Part shown: positions 11,841-22,945 of the stretch, one piece after another | Layout: the number at the start of each line of letters is the position of its first letter | How positions within the stretch are numbered: the first letter of the stretch is position 1 | Assembly: GCF_019059575.1 (NCBI RefSeq) | Contig: NW_024883405.1 | Span: 28,807 to 92,806, forward strand | DNA: 64,000 nucleotides | Direction: 5' to 3' | Origin: Amphibalanus amphitrite | Lineage: Eukaryota; Arthropoda; Thecostraca; Balanomorpha; Balanidae | Notes under the pieces: generated by a model | What the model was told of the DNA's origin: nothing | Databases searched by the model: none | Seen by the model: only the letters and a program-made list of their open reading frames with translations | Position numbers and translations under genes: made by a program

Positions 11841-12514
11841 GTCAAAACTTACGGCCACCGATTTTTCAAATATATCCTATATAGACGGAGGAGTTTCTTC
11901 CTCCAAGCAGACGTTAATTAGCTATGCTTCAGCTTGCACTTAATGTAATCAGCGCATATTGCTCTAGACAATTTATCATGTATCGACTCCCTCGGCTGTA
12001 TTGTGCATTTTGACCTTTCTCAAAACACTTTGACAAATTTTTACAAAAACCCAGCATAAAAGTCGATGCTCGAAAAACGCCCTCTCTTATCCCCATTTGA
12101 AGTTAAGGTTCAGAGGTCGCTCACTGGTGGATGGCACGGTGTATTTGTGCAAGGGTACACTCCTACCATATCCGACAACACATGATTTCGATACACTGAT
12201 GCATTACATTCGTCCAGCGTGCTTAACACGATAAAATTGTGTCATTATTCTGCTTTATGTGTTATCAAACGTGTCGAAGGTCCCGCCAAGCGTGAAAATA
12301 CTCAGCCATATTGTGTTTTGGGTGCGATTAACACATGCCTGATGTGTTACCAGTACCTACAGAACATGCCCTCACTGTGTCCATTTGTTTTCAGTGTACC
12401 GAGACATGCTGTTCCGATGATTTGCGGTGCAGTCGGTGGAATAACGTTACCTGTCATATCAATTATGACGGTAACATTATCGATATTAACCAGTATAGCG
12501 CCTTTTGGGGCGAC
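11841..12514. other. Spacer without recognisable gene
   Basis: Short open frames around 12219-12578 have no recognisable motif. I see no gene. Confidence 0.45.
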
Positions 12515-13215
12515 TAACGGAGCGAGCGAGGGGGTGAGTCTTGCACGTGCGAAATTTCGAGGGGGTACCTCCGACTGACTTGTGCACGGCACCCTACTGA
12601 CTGGTTTCTAGCGATGTGCCAAATTTGAGCACAATCGACCTAGCCGTTCTCGAGATCTGGGAGCGGCACCCTGCACGTGCGCACGTGCAAAATGGGTCCC
12701 AACTGACGTGTGCACGGCACCCTACTAACTGGTCCCTAACCGTGTACCAAATTTGACCGCCATCGGTCCAGCCGTTCTCGAGATCTGGAAACGACCCCTG
12801 CACGTGCGCACGTGCAGCAGCACCCCAACTCTGGCACATGGATATGCAGTGCCTAGTGGGTGCCTACCTACATGCCAACTTTCAGCGCAATCAGCCATGT
12901 AGTTACCGAGATATTGCAACAATTACAAAACGGACACCTCTTCGTTTTGCACGTGGCACGTGCATAAGGGGTCACCCACATGCATCGGGAATAGTCCAAT
13001 ACTTGGTAGAAGGAATGAAGCTACCCTACAAAAATTACCGCATGCAAATCGGTCAAGTGGTTGCTGAGATATAAGCGTCGCAGAATCGTGACCACGGCCG
13101 GCCGTCCGGCCGGCCGGCCGCTCATACTCAGAAATTTCCGTTATTCTACGGAAGTTATTCTACGGAAGTTATTCTACGTTATTCTAAGACTCCGCTCGCT
13201 TCGCTCGCTCCGTAA
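12515..13215. mobile_element. TAA-flanked MITE (PIF/Harbinger-like TSD), 695 bp
   Basis: The element at 12518-13212 starts CGGAGCGAGCGAG and ends with CTCGCTCCG. TAA is duplicated at 12515-12517 and 13213-13215, the 3-bp target typical of PIF/Harbinger. The interior is built from degenerate repeats of about 120 bp, each with a block like CCAAATTTGAGCACAATCG followed by CAGCCGTTCTCGAGATCTGG and then TGCACGTGCGCACGTGCA. No transposase. Confidence 0.7.
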
Positions 13216-13970
13216 TTATAGGTATGCCGTATGCCATCGAAGTTCAACTCATTTTTAGGTGTTCCTTGGTTTTTATTAGGATGACGATTCGTTGGGCTCA
13301 CCGCAAGCGGGGAGGTCGGGTTTCTGTAAGTATGCACATAAAATATTTGACTTACTGAATACCTACATACCTACCTACTTTTGCATTAGCCAAACGAACA
13401 ATATTCGATGAACATGAAGTTCACAAGTAACCACCAATTGGCCTTGCCTATCGATTGATATGATTACAATAGGTAATTCACCTGAGCTAATTGTTAAACG
13501 GAAATCCTTTGCAACTTTAGCTCGGCTTCGGTCCAAAGAAAAGTAAACTCTGACCATGCAATCATATTTATTTATTTCAATATCTGTTTGTTTCATGCAA
13601 CCTCGTTTAGTAAATCAAGTCTTGCTAACATTCTAGTCGCAACTCGCTGAAAAAAGTCGGATGAACCCTCGCCAGACATACCTTCCATTGTTCAGACAGT
13701 CTTACACAATACACATTACATGCAATCCCTGAAGAAATACCCGTGATCGCCACTTTCTAAGAAAATATTGATTAGTCCTACACCAGCTAGTTAATAAATG
13801 TACGAGTTGATTGGTTGTTTTAACACAAACATAACAAAACCAAAAAGGAAATGTGAATAGCTGCATTATGCTGACACGGGAAACAGATTCTCTTTCATTT
13901 GCAAAAAAGAAGAAGAAGAAAACGCCCAGTGACCACGTATAAAAACGTAACAGCAGAACGATACGAGCAC
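13216..13970. other. Region 3' of the DM4/DM12 gene
   Basis: No coding region recognised. It should contain the 3' UTR and poly(A) site of the minus-strand gene ending at 13971. Candidate signals such as AATAAA on the minus strand are not clear-cut. Confidence 0.4.
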
Positions 13971-16900
13971 TCACACCTCCGTCGGGGGTCGAGTATTCAC
14001 AAAATCCAGCAGCGCCCTAGCCAAGTCCTGCGCTCCGCTCTTCATGTTGAACATGGAGACGGGGCACCGCTCGATGTACGGCACACAACCGGCGGTGCCT
14101 GCCTCCCAGCCCCTCCTCTCGGCCTCCAGTAGGGGGGCCAGCTGGACGGCCGAGGCGCCGGAGGTGACGGGCTCACGGGACGGCGACAGGGTCAGAGTGA
14201 CCAGGTCACCGAGCAGGCCGTCAGAGTGGCGCGGGGCGGCCGCCGTCTGCCGGGGGGGGGGGGAGGGGGGTCAGTGCAGTCAGGTCAGTAGGGAGGGGAG
14301 GGGACAGCGTCAGAGTGACCAGGTCACCGAGCAGGCCGTCAGAGTGGCGCGGGGCGGCCGCCGTCTGTGGGGGGAGGGGAGAGGAGGCGAGTCATTAGCC
14401 GTCAATATGGAGGGGTCAAGGGGTTGTCAGTGCAGTCAGGTGTATGGGGACGGGACAGGGGACACTGTCAGTGTGATCAGGTCACCGAGCAGGCCGTCAG
14501 AGTGGCGCGGGGCGGCCGCCGTCTGCCGAGAGGAGAACAGGCGGGTCAGTGAAGTCAGGTCAGTATTCCGGGGGACAGGGGATTGTCAGTGCAGTCAGGT
14601 GTATGGGGACGGGACAGGGGACACGGTCAGTGTGATCAGGTCACCGAGAAGGCCGTCAGAGTGGCGTGGGGCGGCCGCCGTCTGCCGGGGGGAGAGGGGG
14701 CGGGTCAGTGCAGTCAGGTCAGTATTCCGGGGGACGGGGGGAGGGTCAGTGCAGTCAGGTCAGTAGGGAGGGGAGGTGACAGGGTCAGAGTGGCGCGGGG
14801 CGGCCGCCGTCTGCCGGGGGGAGGGGACAGGGGTGGGGTTCATCAGCCGTCTATAGGGGGTCAGGGGACGGTGACAAGGGTCAGCGTGACCAGGGCCCAA
14901 TCTTACCAACGCGGTGAATAGGATCTAGCAGCACTGGCTGAAGTTACCGCTACCGGCAATCTTATGAAATGTATTCTTTTACGTCCACCTAATCTCGCCG
15001 AATGTGTTTAACCCTCGCCCTGGCAGGACCTTTTTCATAACACGGCCTGGCAGGGGGGGGGGGGGTCGATGCGACCCCCCCCCCCTCGCGATTGGCTCCT
15101 ATGGCACCTAGAAACACCAAATTTGGTAGGTAGGTGGGCCCCCTGGAGTTCTCGTCCCTGTGCAAAGTTGGTTGCTCTAGGTCAATATTTAGGGGGGTTT
15201 TGGGGGGTATAAATGTAAAAATTTCGCTAAAAACAGGTCAAAAGTTTTTCGCTTATAACTTTTGATCTAATTAAGATAGAGCAAAAAGAAAAGCACCAGT
15301 GAACTCAGCACGTCAAGGCGCGTCGAATGATATACTTGTTAGCTTGCTTAAGTGTACTTAAAGTTTTTCTGAAATTTTTAAGTAAACTTAAATTAATAAA
15401 TTAAGTTCAAGTTAACCAAATTGCATCATATCGCATATCATTCGATTCGGCTGATCACCAGGAACACAATGATACCATTTTTTAAGCTCTAGCGTCATTA
15501 TGTGCCAAGTTATTGGCAAAAACGTCATTTGACCTCAGTTGACCTCATTTGACCTGACCCATGGATAAGTACACCAAACAAAGAAGCACCAAGTGACCTG
15601 CTGTTAAGTACCGTGGTTTCAAAGCACAAAAGTGATAGAACGAAGCGGATATCTCCAGTATTTTCCGAATTTAGTATTTTCCCATAGGCTTAAAATTACG
15701 ACGTAATGACCTCTAACTGACCTCAGGTCAGTGACCTCAAAAAAGCCGGACTATATGTTATACAACTCGGTGAACTTAGCACATCCTGAAAGTTTGAAGG
15801 AAATCAGTAAAAAAATGTGAGTTGGACAGGTGCAAAAAGAAAATTGAAATTTGACCATGACCTTGCACCGGTTTTTCTGACCTGGTGACCTGACCCAAGG
15901 TCACCCGGACCTGAAATTTTCAGGTCATATGTAAAAAGGTTGCTCCATAGGCTGTGCAAAATTTGGCGGCGCTGAGCGCCACCGTTTTTACGCTATCTTC
16001 GAAAAACCTTAGGGGGTGGGTCGCATCGACCCCCCCTGCCAGGGCGAGGGTTAATGGCGTGAACGATTATGAATATTGCCTGAATGAATGAATGAATGAA
16101 TGAATGAATGAATGAATGAATGAATGAATGAATGAATGAATGAATGAATGAATGAATGAATGTTGAATAATTATGCATGCTACCAAATGCCGTGAATGTG
16201 CATTCACGGCATTTGGTAAGAATAGACCCAGGTCACTGACGAAGACCGTCTGAGTGGCGAGGAAGAGGGGCGGGGTCAGTGAAGTAAGGCCTGCAAGGAA
16301 GGGGTGAGGGGCAGAGACGGGTCAGCGTGACTGTCAGTGAAGTCAGGTCTGTTAGAAGGGGGGAATTCATGGTACGAGAAGGATTAGGAGAAGACGGAAA
16401 AGAATTCATGGCAATCTGAGGTCCACTCATCAGCTTCTCCGCATAACCTGCTTAGAAACACATGGCTCATAATGGCTTGTCAGTTGTCTAATTTACTTTT
16501 GGTTTTACATAAATGTTACTCATACGTAAAATAATTCATGCGTTTCACGGATTACTTCGTACCGACGGGGGGGGGGAGGTGTGGATGACCGCCCTCCCCT
16601 GAGATCTCGAGAACGAAGCAAGATAGCGACAAGCGGTAAACGGCATCGGATAGGCACGGTCAAGGTCTACAATTTTTATTCAGGTCATTTTCAGGTCAGG
16701 TCAAAGATGACGTCACAGGGGTCGAAAAAGTCAAAATGGCGGCGCTAGATATGGAGACAGTTTTTCTCGAACTTTCGAATTAGTCAAGATAGGAACAAAC
16801 AAAGGGCATCATCGTGATCCTCTCGTCAATCCGCATCGAATGATATATATGTTGACCTCGAAAGGTCAAGGTCAAAGGTTGACCTCAGGTCACGTGACCT

Positions 16901-17990
16901 CGAGGTCATCATGTATATCATTCGATGCGTCTTGACGAGCTGAACACAATGAGACCATCCGCGCGGCTGTATCTTGTTCCTGTACGAAGTTATTGGCAAA
17001 AAACCTTTGGTGACCTTTGATGACGTCACATGACCTTACAGCTGCCCAACAGCAAAACTGACCTCAAGGTAGTGAAGGTGATCGTATAATGAAGTCATGT
17101 ATGGTATATGGGGCCATTCCGACCCGTTTTAGTGGTAAAAACAGGGAGTTGATTTTTCCCCCATTGACTTATAATGGGGAGGTCGCGAAATTGACCTGAC
17201 CTTAGGTCACCGATATCAAAATTCCGAGATAAACAAATTGTAGCTAAAATAGAATAGTTTTACTAATTACCTAATAACATCCTGCGACTTTCAAAGGCCT
17301 CCGACATCTACTGCAGCTCTGGCACGGTGACAAAGTTGCAAAAAAGTGACTTGAGGTTGGGTCATTCAAAGTGACCTGGTGACCTGACCTTAAAAGTTAG
17401 GAGGTTCAAACTTGCACACCATGTGTAAAATTGATGATGAAACAGTCGTACCAAATTTTGCGGCGCTACGCGCCGCGGTTTTCCCGCTATTCGCGAAAAA
17501 TCTCAGGGGGGCGGATATCCGCCCCCCCGTCGGTGCGCGTGTTATGAATTGAGTCCATCTCACGAATGGAACCCATCTAATGGATTTGACTCATCTCATT
17601 AACTGAACTCATCTGATGGATCTAACTCACCTCACAGACGGCCCTCTGCAGGCAGGCGGTGCCGTCCAGGCCAAACTGGGCGAACGCGGCGCGGATAGAC
17701 GAGAACACAGATGACCTCTCCATCAGCTGGCGCGCCTGTCTACCCGTGGCCCCCGCCGGAGGCGTGTACTGGAACTCGAGCCGCGACTGAAGGCGCATCC
17801 GGCCCGACTCGTCCGAGTTCCACAGGTTGAACAGGATCTTGGGCTCCAGCGCCATCGCGAACCCGTCCGGTAGACGAAGCTGGCGCTCCTGAGACGCTGG
17901 GAACGGGCTGGAGCCGCAGCACCTCGGCTCCGGGGATGCTGAGACAATGGCGGTGCTCAAGGCGAGGTAGATGCATACTGATAAACGCAT
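13971..17990 (-). CDS. DM4/DM12-family secreted protein, two exons
   Basis: Exon 1 (17990-17631) encodes a signal peptide MRLSVCIYLALSTAIVSA, an FNLWNSDESGRMRLQSRLEF segment and a final DGTACLQRAVCE. The last follows the DM4/DM12 pattern G-x-D-G-x-x-C-x-x-R-A-x-C-E. It ends GAG|GTGAGT. Exon 2 (14246-13971) starts after a CAG acceptor in phase 0 and opens TAAAPRHSDGLLGDLVTL, then CVPYIERCPVSMFN, the usual DM4/DM12 ending, and stops TGA. The spliced length is 636 bp, 211 aa. The family is known from arthropods, and its members are secreted with an undefined role. The 3.4-kb intron holds tandem copies of the exon 2 border and two nested transposons. Conserved Cys residues suggest disulphides. 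Confidence 0.85.
14201..14815. repeat. Tandem copies of the intron/exon 2 border of the DM4/DM12 gene
   Basis: The true exon 2 5' end (about 14201-14250) is repeated at about 14311-14367, 14470-14525, 14634-14690 and 14785-14815. Each copy contains GGCGGCCGCCGTCTG, which on the minus strand is a CAG acceptor followed by the first codons of exon 2. Spacers carry GTCAGTGCAGTCAGG repeats. A sixth, diverged copy near 16229-16275 is split by the insertion at 14894-16228. The copies are 80-100 percent alike by eye. Confidence 0.82.
15008..16054. mobile_element. TTAA-family element T1, 1,039 bp
   Basis: TTAA at 15008-15011 and 16051-16054 flanks an element starting CCCTCGCCCTGGCAGG and ending with its exact inverse. 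Next to each end is a hairpin of a G tract, GTCGATGCGAC or its inverse, and a C tract. The TTAA target and CCC ends match piggyBac-type elements. No transposase. The interior has GACCTGACC blocks and an ATCGAATGATATA-type dyad (around 15326 and 15440). Confidence 0.85.
16080..16161. repeat. TGAA tetranucleotide microsatellite
   Basis: About 20 uninterrupted TGAA units. Confidence 0.97.
16560..17545. mobile_element. Diverged TTAA-family element (T2)
   Basis: The left end near 16560 reads ACCGACGGGGGGGG and the right end is its inverse at about 17523-17532, with a GCGGATATCCGC hairpin between G and C tracts. The interior shares the family blocks: GACCTGGTGACCTGACC, AAATTTTGCGGCGCTACGCG and the ATCGAATGATATA dyad (16847 and 16915). 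No intact TTAA flanks remain. It lies in the DM4/DM12 intron close to exon 1. Confidence 0.62.
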
Positions 17991-18010
17991 GATGAAGGAA
18001 GGCTCCGATG

Positions 18011-19933
18011 ACGATAAAAGAACTCAATGCAGATGGCCTCAGTTTTCGACTTTTTGTTTTTCCCCAGCAGACTAGCGCAGAAAAACCCGTCAGCTGAGTC
18101 GGACTTCTTCAAGCAATTAACGGAGAGCTGTGCGGAATCTGTCCGAAATAGTTTATTAAAGTGTCAACTCTTGCCTGTCTTGATACTGTCCGGTGCGATC
18201 CTCAGTGCCCTTCTCCGTCCTCTCTCGTCTTCTGCCGTTTGCCGTCCGTCTTCCACCGTCCACCGACCGTCCACCGTCAACCGTCCACCGTCTGCCGTTC
18301 ACTTCTGCCGTCCACCGTCCACCGTGCGCCGTCCGCCGCTCTGAGATCGGTCGCGGCCCGACAGTGACTGTAGTGGGAGCCGACAGTGGCCGCCTGTTTT
18401 GACCTGCCGGTGACAGGGCACGGCGGCCCCTGTTTCTCCGTGATTGATCGTGTGTTGTCGTCCCCAGTCGCGGCCCCAGCGCCACCCGCGCCGTCGCCGA
18501 CACATTATGCTAATACGGGAGGCGGAAGGGTTGGCGGACTCATGTTCTGCCGTTGGTCCAACGACTGCACCCTAGGGAGAACGGCATATTTTCCGCGAGT
18601 GGATGAATGCTGGTGGGCCCCGATCGGCATGGTCACCGGTCCAGTAACCCATTAACAATGGTAGGGCGCAGACAGCAAAAAAGAGATGACTGGCAACTCA
18701 TGAGTTTCGTCAGATTTCTCCCGGCTGGTCCATCGCGACAAGTCAAATAGGGAAATACATTTGATGGGACTCACTTATTTTAGCTATTCTGGCCTTTAGA
18801 TAAATTACTTTACCTGGGATGATTGATGCATTTACTCAAATCTAGACTGGGCGTACCCACCTATGCCAACCACTAACCATTCACCATCAAGCATATGTTT
18901 CACATGTGTCATGCATCGGAAACTAAGAGAATGGCCACAGATTGCGCGCTGGATTCTCTTTCAAACCTAAAAGCGCTTCTCGAAACTCCTATCCTGCCCC
19001 GTCCATAGAGATCGTATAGGTAAGTACATCGTAAAGGTCAGAAAACACGTTATTTGTGACAGAGCTAAGTCACACGAATATTCTTTATGCCAACCAAATC
19101 ATTATTTGATTTTTCATCACAGAAGTTCTATGAGCTGCTTGGACGATGCATGATGAAAACATACATATGCTTTGGACTCTGAATGCACCTCCGAATCTGT
19201 AAGGGTTAAGGTATCGCATTATGGCATGAATTTGGCTTCGTCACGCTGCTGTATCACATAGCTCCTTGTACTTCAGCCATTCGACACGCATAGTTAGACA
19301 ACGTGGCGAAACGGACCTACGCGTTCGCCAAAACCTGCTTTACAGTTTAACGCGAAGATGACTATGCAGCCCACGGCCACTCAATGGAACGTATAACTGT
19401 AAACAGGTGATCAAAGAGACTAGAAGTGGTCGATGCGCTTCAGATGCAATGCGCGTGGTTATGGCCGGGTGCGTATTGCCACGTAGCGCCATTTAGTGAA
19501 TCAATGTTACCGTCCGGCCAGGGGTCGGTACTGGCAGTTAGTCTGACACTTTTGTCGTGAGCTGTCCTGTAAAATGCCTGAAGCCGATCTCTGAGCTACT
19601 TTGACACGTAATAACATCAAGTGTTCGCTAGTCTGTGAGTATTCGCCCGCAGCTTTTGGAGAAGCACTCCAGGCACAGGCCAGAAAATCCTCACATCAAG
19701 GATTTTAGCTGGCGAAGAGTACATAGTCTGACCTTTTGGGAAGTCACCAGTCATCTATCTGTTGTCATTTCTTACGACAGCTGTCCAAAAAGGATTTTCC
19801 GCAAGTATTTGTTGAATGACAAGGAAACAGAACACACTGTAGCTGGAGATCTGTGGCGCCCATCTTCAAGTACTTTAGTGACCTGTTTCAGGCCGCACCA
19901 TCCGACTCTCACGGCTCACTTCTGACACCAGCA
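18011..19933. other. Spacer between divergent genes; CCGTCCACCGT minisatellite
   Basis: This spacer separates the minus-strand DM4/DM12 gene from the plus-strand mucin-like gene, so promoters for both should lie here. A CCGTCCACCGT minisatellite with variants spans about 18236-18345. GC-rich sequence at 18400-18520 could belong to the DM4/DM12 promoter. No other gene seen. Confidence 0.5.
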
Positions 19934-21361
19934 ATGCAGCCCTCTCGGTGGAGAACCCGCCTTCTGCTGCTGCTCGTACTGAGTATGACCTGTCCCCCCT
20001 CTTACGGCACCATGTACAAAGCTGCTCTTCACCGGGGTCATCCGTACAGTACTTTGAAGAAGGTGGCCAATATGAGAGCCACGCAGTGTGCCGTGCTGTG
20101 CCACAAGAACAGCGCCTGCATACAATGGAGGGTGGTCGATGCCAACGGCCTCTGCAAGCTTTGGCCGGCGCCTAGCGATCAATATCCACTCTCATCAAGG
20201 AAGCACGACTTGTACGAGGTAGTTGGCGGCTCCACGTCGTCCACAGCGTCCACCGGGGTCTCAACATCTGTCGTTAGCTCTTCCACATCTACTTCAGGCT
20301 CTTCTTCATCTCCTTCTAGCTCTTCGTCATCTTCATCCAGCTCTTCGTCCAGTTCTTCTTCATCCTTTTATGGATATTCTTCGGTTTCCGTGGGCAATGC
20401 TGTAACTGTCACAAATCCACCTTGCGTCGCAGCTGCACCTACAACTGTGCCTCCAGCAGCTACTACGAACCTCACAACGCCTTCTACCAGCCTCACCACA
20501 TTTGCCAGCGATACCTCGATTCTTTCCGGGAACCTTACGACCCCCAGTACCAACCTAACGACACCGTCTACTGACCTTACATCTCCCAATAATTTCACGT
20601 CACCTGCCATGAGCATCGAGACACTCACCATCTGTCCCACGGCATCCCCTGACCTGACTACATCGCCTACTACTGGCTCCACAACACCTCCGACCACAGA
20701 ACCTAGTACACATTCCGCTCCAACCACACAGACTACGCCTCCCCCTCCAACCACGCAAGCCACGTCGAGCGCTCCAACCACGCAACCTACAACTCCCCCT
20801 CCAACCACTCAAACTACGTCAAGCCCTTCAACCACGAAACCTACAACTACGAAGCTTACAACTCACTCTCCAACCACGCCACCTCCTTCTCCAACCACGA
20901 AAGCTACAACTGCTCCTCCAACCACTCCTGCGCCCATCTTCCCGTCTGGTTTCATCCCCATCAGCAACCCGCACATCGCCTACAAGGCCAAACCCCAGCA
21001 GCTGTACGGATCCAAAATCGCCATCATCAGCATGTGTCTCTCGCTGCACGTCAACTCCACTCCGGCCTTCCCGCTGACCAGCCAGGAAGCAGACGACATC
21101 AACACCCTCTCCGACGGCAAGTACTACTTCATCGGCGCTTGGAGGGCGTTCGGCGACACCAAGTTCACCGACATGAGCAGCGGCAGGCGGGCCTCCATTC
21201 ACGGGGCGAGGTTCTGGAATGAGACCGCTTCGCTGTACCCGGGAGAGAGCTGCCTGCTGTCCGGATACAAGTCGTTCATCATTCTGCCGTGTGTAGGATG
21301 GTGGATGGATGGAGTGATCTGCCAGATGGAGCGGCCGATCGATGATACCATTGGCAAGTGA
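19934..21361 (+). CDS. Secreted mucin-like protein with Apple/PAN-like and lectin-like ends
   Basis: I chose the ATG at 19934 (475 aa) rather than the in-frame ATG at 19853, because it is followed at once by a signal peptide with a Leu-rich core (RLLLLLVLSMTC). The first module (about residues 26-95) has four Cys at about 52, 56, 62 and 74 in an Apple/PAN-like arrangement (CAVLCHKNSAC). Then come a Ser-rich run and about 160 residues rich in Thr and Pro, interrupted by sequons such as NLTT, expected to be heavily O-glycosylated. The C-terminal 140 residues (SDGKYYFIGAWRAFGD, WNETASLYPGESC, WWMDGVICQ) resemble a C-type lectin fold with shortened loops. A role in matrix, cuticle or recognition is inference. 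Single exon, neighbours unrelated. Confidence 0.75.
   Translation: MQPSRWRTRLLLLLVLSMTCPPSYGTMYKAALHRGHPYSTLKKVANMRATQCAVLCHKNSACIQWRVVDANGLCKLWPAPSDQYPLSSRKHDLYEVVGGSTSSTASTGVSTSVVSSSTSTSGSSSSPSSSSSSSSSSSSSSSSSFYGYSSVSVGNAVTVTNPPCVAAAPTTVPPAATTNLTTPSTSLTTFASDTSILSGNLTTPSTNLTTPSTDLTSPNNFTSPAMSIETLTICPTASPDLTTSPTTGSTTPPTTEPSTHSAPTTQTTPPPPTTQATSSAPTTQPTTPPPTTQTTSSPSTTKPTTTKLTTHSPTTPPPSPTTKATTAPPTTPAPIFPSGFIPISNPHIAYKAKPQQLYGSKIAIISMCLSLHVNSTPAFPLTSQEADDINTLSDGKYYFIGAWRAFGDTKFTDMSSGRRASIHGARFWNETASLYPGESCLLSGYKSFIILPCVGWWMDGVICQMERPIDDTIGK
20281..20375. repeat. Ser-codon repeat inside the mucin-like gene
   Basis: Degenerate TCTTCATCN triplets encode an almost pure Ser run. Codon variety argues for selection at protein level rather than a fresh microsatellite. 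Confidence 0.75.
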
Positions 21362-22613
21362 AGGTCTTAAATCATACCTCGCTGATACCCAGTGGCGAGA
21401 GACGAGCCACTTTGGTTTCCATCCCATGGCACTGGGTAACAGAGTAGGTAATTAAAAACTCGCACTAACAAGCACAAGCGCCTTGTTTAGAGCACGTCCG
21501 CGACACAATGCGCTGTTAGACAGACAATAGCAACAGTTTTTGGTGATGTTTTCGGAGAGTGTTACATGTTGAAGACAACGGCTGCACTACCCTAATATCA
21601 TTTTTGTTTCAACACTGCTTGAAATGCTTCGGGCATCTTGCTCTTGTTTTTGCCTGCACACATGACACAGAGAACAGACATCATTTCACAAACAAGGTTT
21701 ACCTCAGACACACCAGCACAATGAATTAGGCATTTCCTTTGAGCGTTTTAATTAAATTATTTTACTTTTCAATTATTACTTAATGTTCAAGTTAGGAATT
21801 CAATAACAATTGTATCCGTATAATGATGAAGGAAAACCGAAGCCTCATAATAATGAATGTATTCTAAATTATGACCGAGAAAAAAGAGAACAGTTTCGGG
21901 CATAGCCCATCATCAGATCTCCTAAAAGATACATTTTGAAAATTGTGATCTCGCCTTTTAACACATCCTGACACAATTGTAATCCTATTTATGGCCAGGG
22001 CATTGTATGCTGCAATTATAATCCTATAATTTGACTTTAGAATGCACTTGCACACGAACAATAAAGAGCGACAGTGTAATTCGCTCTCTTTCACTGCCAA
22101 ACTTTCTCTCTCTCCCTCCCTCTCTCTCTCTCTCTCTATCTCTCCCTCTCTTCTCTCTTTCTTCCTCTCTCCCCCTCTCTCGTTGACTCACCCGCTCTCT
22201 GAATCGTTTGATCGTTATGCGTGAAATAAATGGCACATCAGCATGACGCATTGTGTTTCTTTTCAATAATGTGTTCAAAACAAAATTGTGTTTTTATTTT
22301 TTTCTAACCATGGTCCGAGACATCAACGAATCAAGGTATGCTGGTCAAGACACCGCAAATTTGCATGACTTTTGGCCGATTTGCAGGACACCATGGATGG
22401 GATAACAAGAATCACTCGCACGTAAAGTCCATGCCCGCTATAGCGAAAGAGCATTAATTGCCAAAAAAAAAAAAACTACTGCGTCATTGCGTTAGCAGAG
22501 GCTGATAAAGGGGTATCAGAATAGCCGCCATCTTAAGTGGTACGATGTAGCTATCGTATGGGAAAGTAGCAAAATGCCTTGAAACGCCAGTTGACGGCAA
22601 CGCCGCATCATTG
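21362..22613. other. AT-rich spacer with TC microsatellite
   Basis: No gene seen. A TC/TCCC microsatellite lies at about 22104-22200. Confidence 0.6.
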
Positions 22614-22783
22614 CTCAAAACGGTGGAATTTGAATACAGGGCGCCTGGGGCGATTTGATTAAGGATCTTGAAACTGTCACGTGACAATTGACCTGTTAGA
22701 GGCATTGAAAGGGAGAGGACTTTTCAGTAATCACGTGACTAAATGTCCTCCGGCGCCCTGTTTTCAGATTCCACCCTCAAAAC
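22614..22783. mobile_element. Short MITE with 8-bp TSD, 154 bp
   Basis: The element at 22622-22775 has ends GGTGGAATTTGAATACAGGG and the inverse of GGTGGAATCTGAAAACAGGG, each followed by CGCC. CTCAAAAC is duplicated at 22614-22621 and 22776-22783. It is related to the 158-bp element at 40622-40779 through the shared CAGGGCGCC core and a CACGTGAC interior. Confidence 0.82.
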
Positions 22784-22945
22784 GTGTATATACCCGCGGC
22801 TGACCTTTAGAGCCACGCCGGCCGGCCCTGGCGCGCGGTGTCCCGACCTGATCTCGCCGGAGGGACCGTGACGTCACCGGCGGGCGCTGCGAGCGAGACG
22901 GCTGAGGAGGCCCGGGCTCACTCCACGCAGCTCGAGCGAGCCACG
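22784..22945. other. GC-rich, CpG-dense island
   Basis: It stands out from AT-rich surroundings and contains GTGACGTCACC (a CRE-like site near 22869) and GTATATAGAG near 22947. It may be a promoter, but I see no clear coding exon next to it. Confidence 0.35.

Larger units (their letters stand above)
14891..16231. mobile_element. PIF/Harbinger-like element with 3-bp TSD, host of a TTAA element
   Basis: The ends are GGCCCAATCTTACCAA (14894) and the inverse of GGTCTATTCTTACCAA (16228), extending to GTGAATR. CAG is repeated at 14891-14893 and 16229-16231. Removing the element and one CAG rejoins a GTGACCAGGTCAC sequence identical to the neighbouring border repeats, so the insertion is clean. It contains the TTAA element at 15012-16050, a TGAA microsatellite (16080-16161) and a 36-bp palindrome (16182-16216). 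Confidence 0.78.

Noticed and set aside
15993..16178. Frame with repeated SFIH
   Set aside because: Direct translation of the TGAA microsatellite.
20368..20808. 146-codon Gly/Val-rich frame on the minus strand
   Set aside because: Antisense shadow of the Thr/Pro-rich mucin domain.
22784..22945. Coding exon in the CpG-dense island
   Set aside because: No frame with protein-like content and no convincing splice sites.
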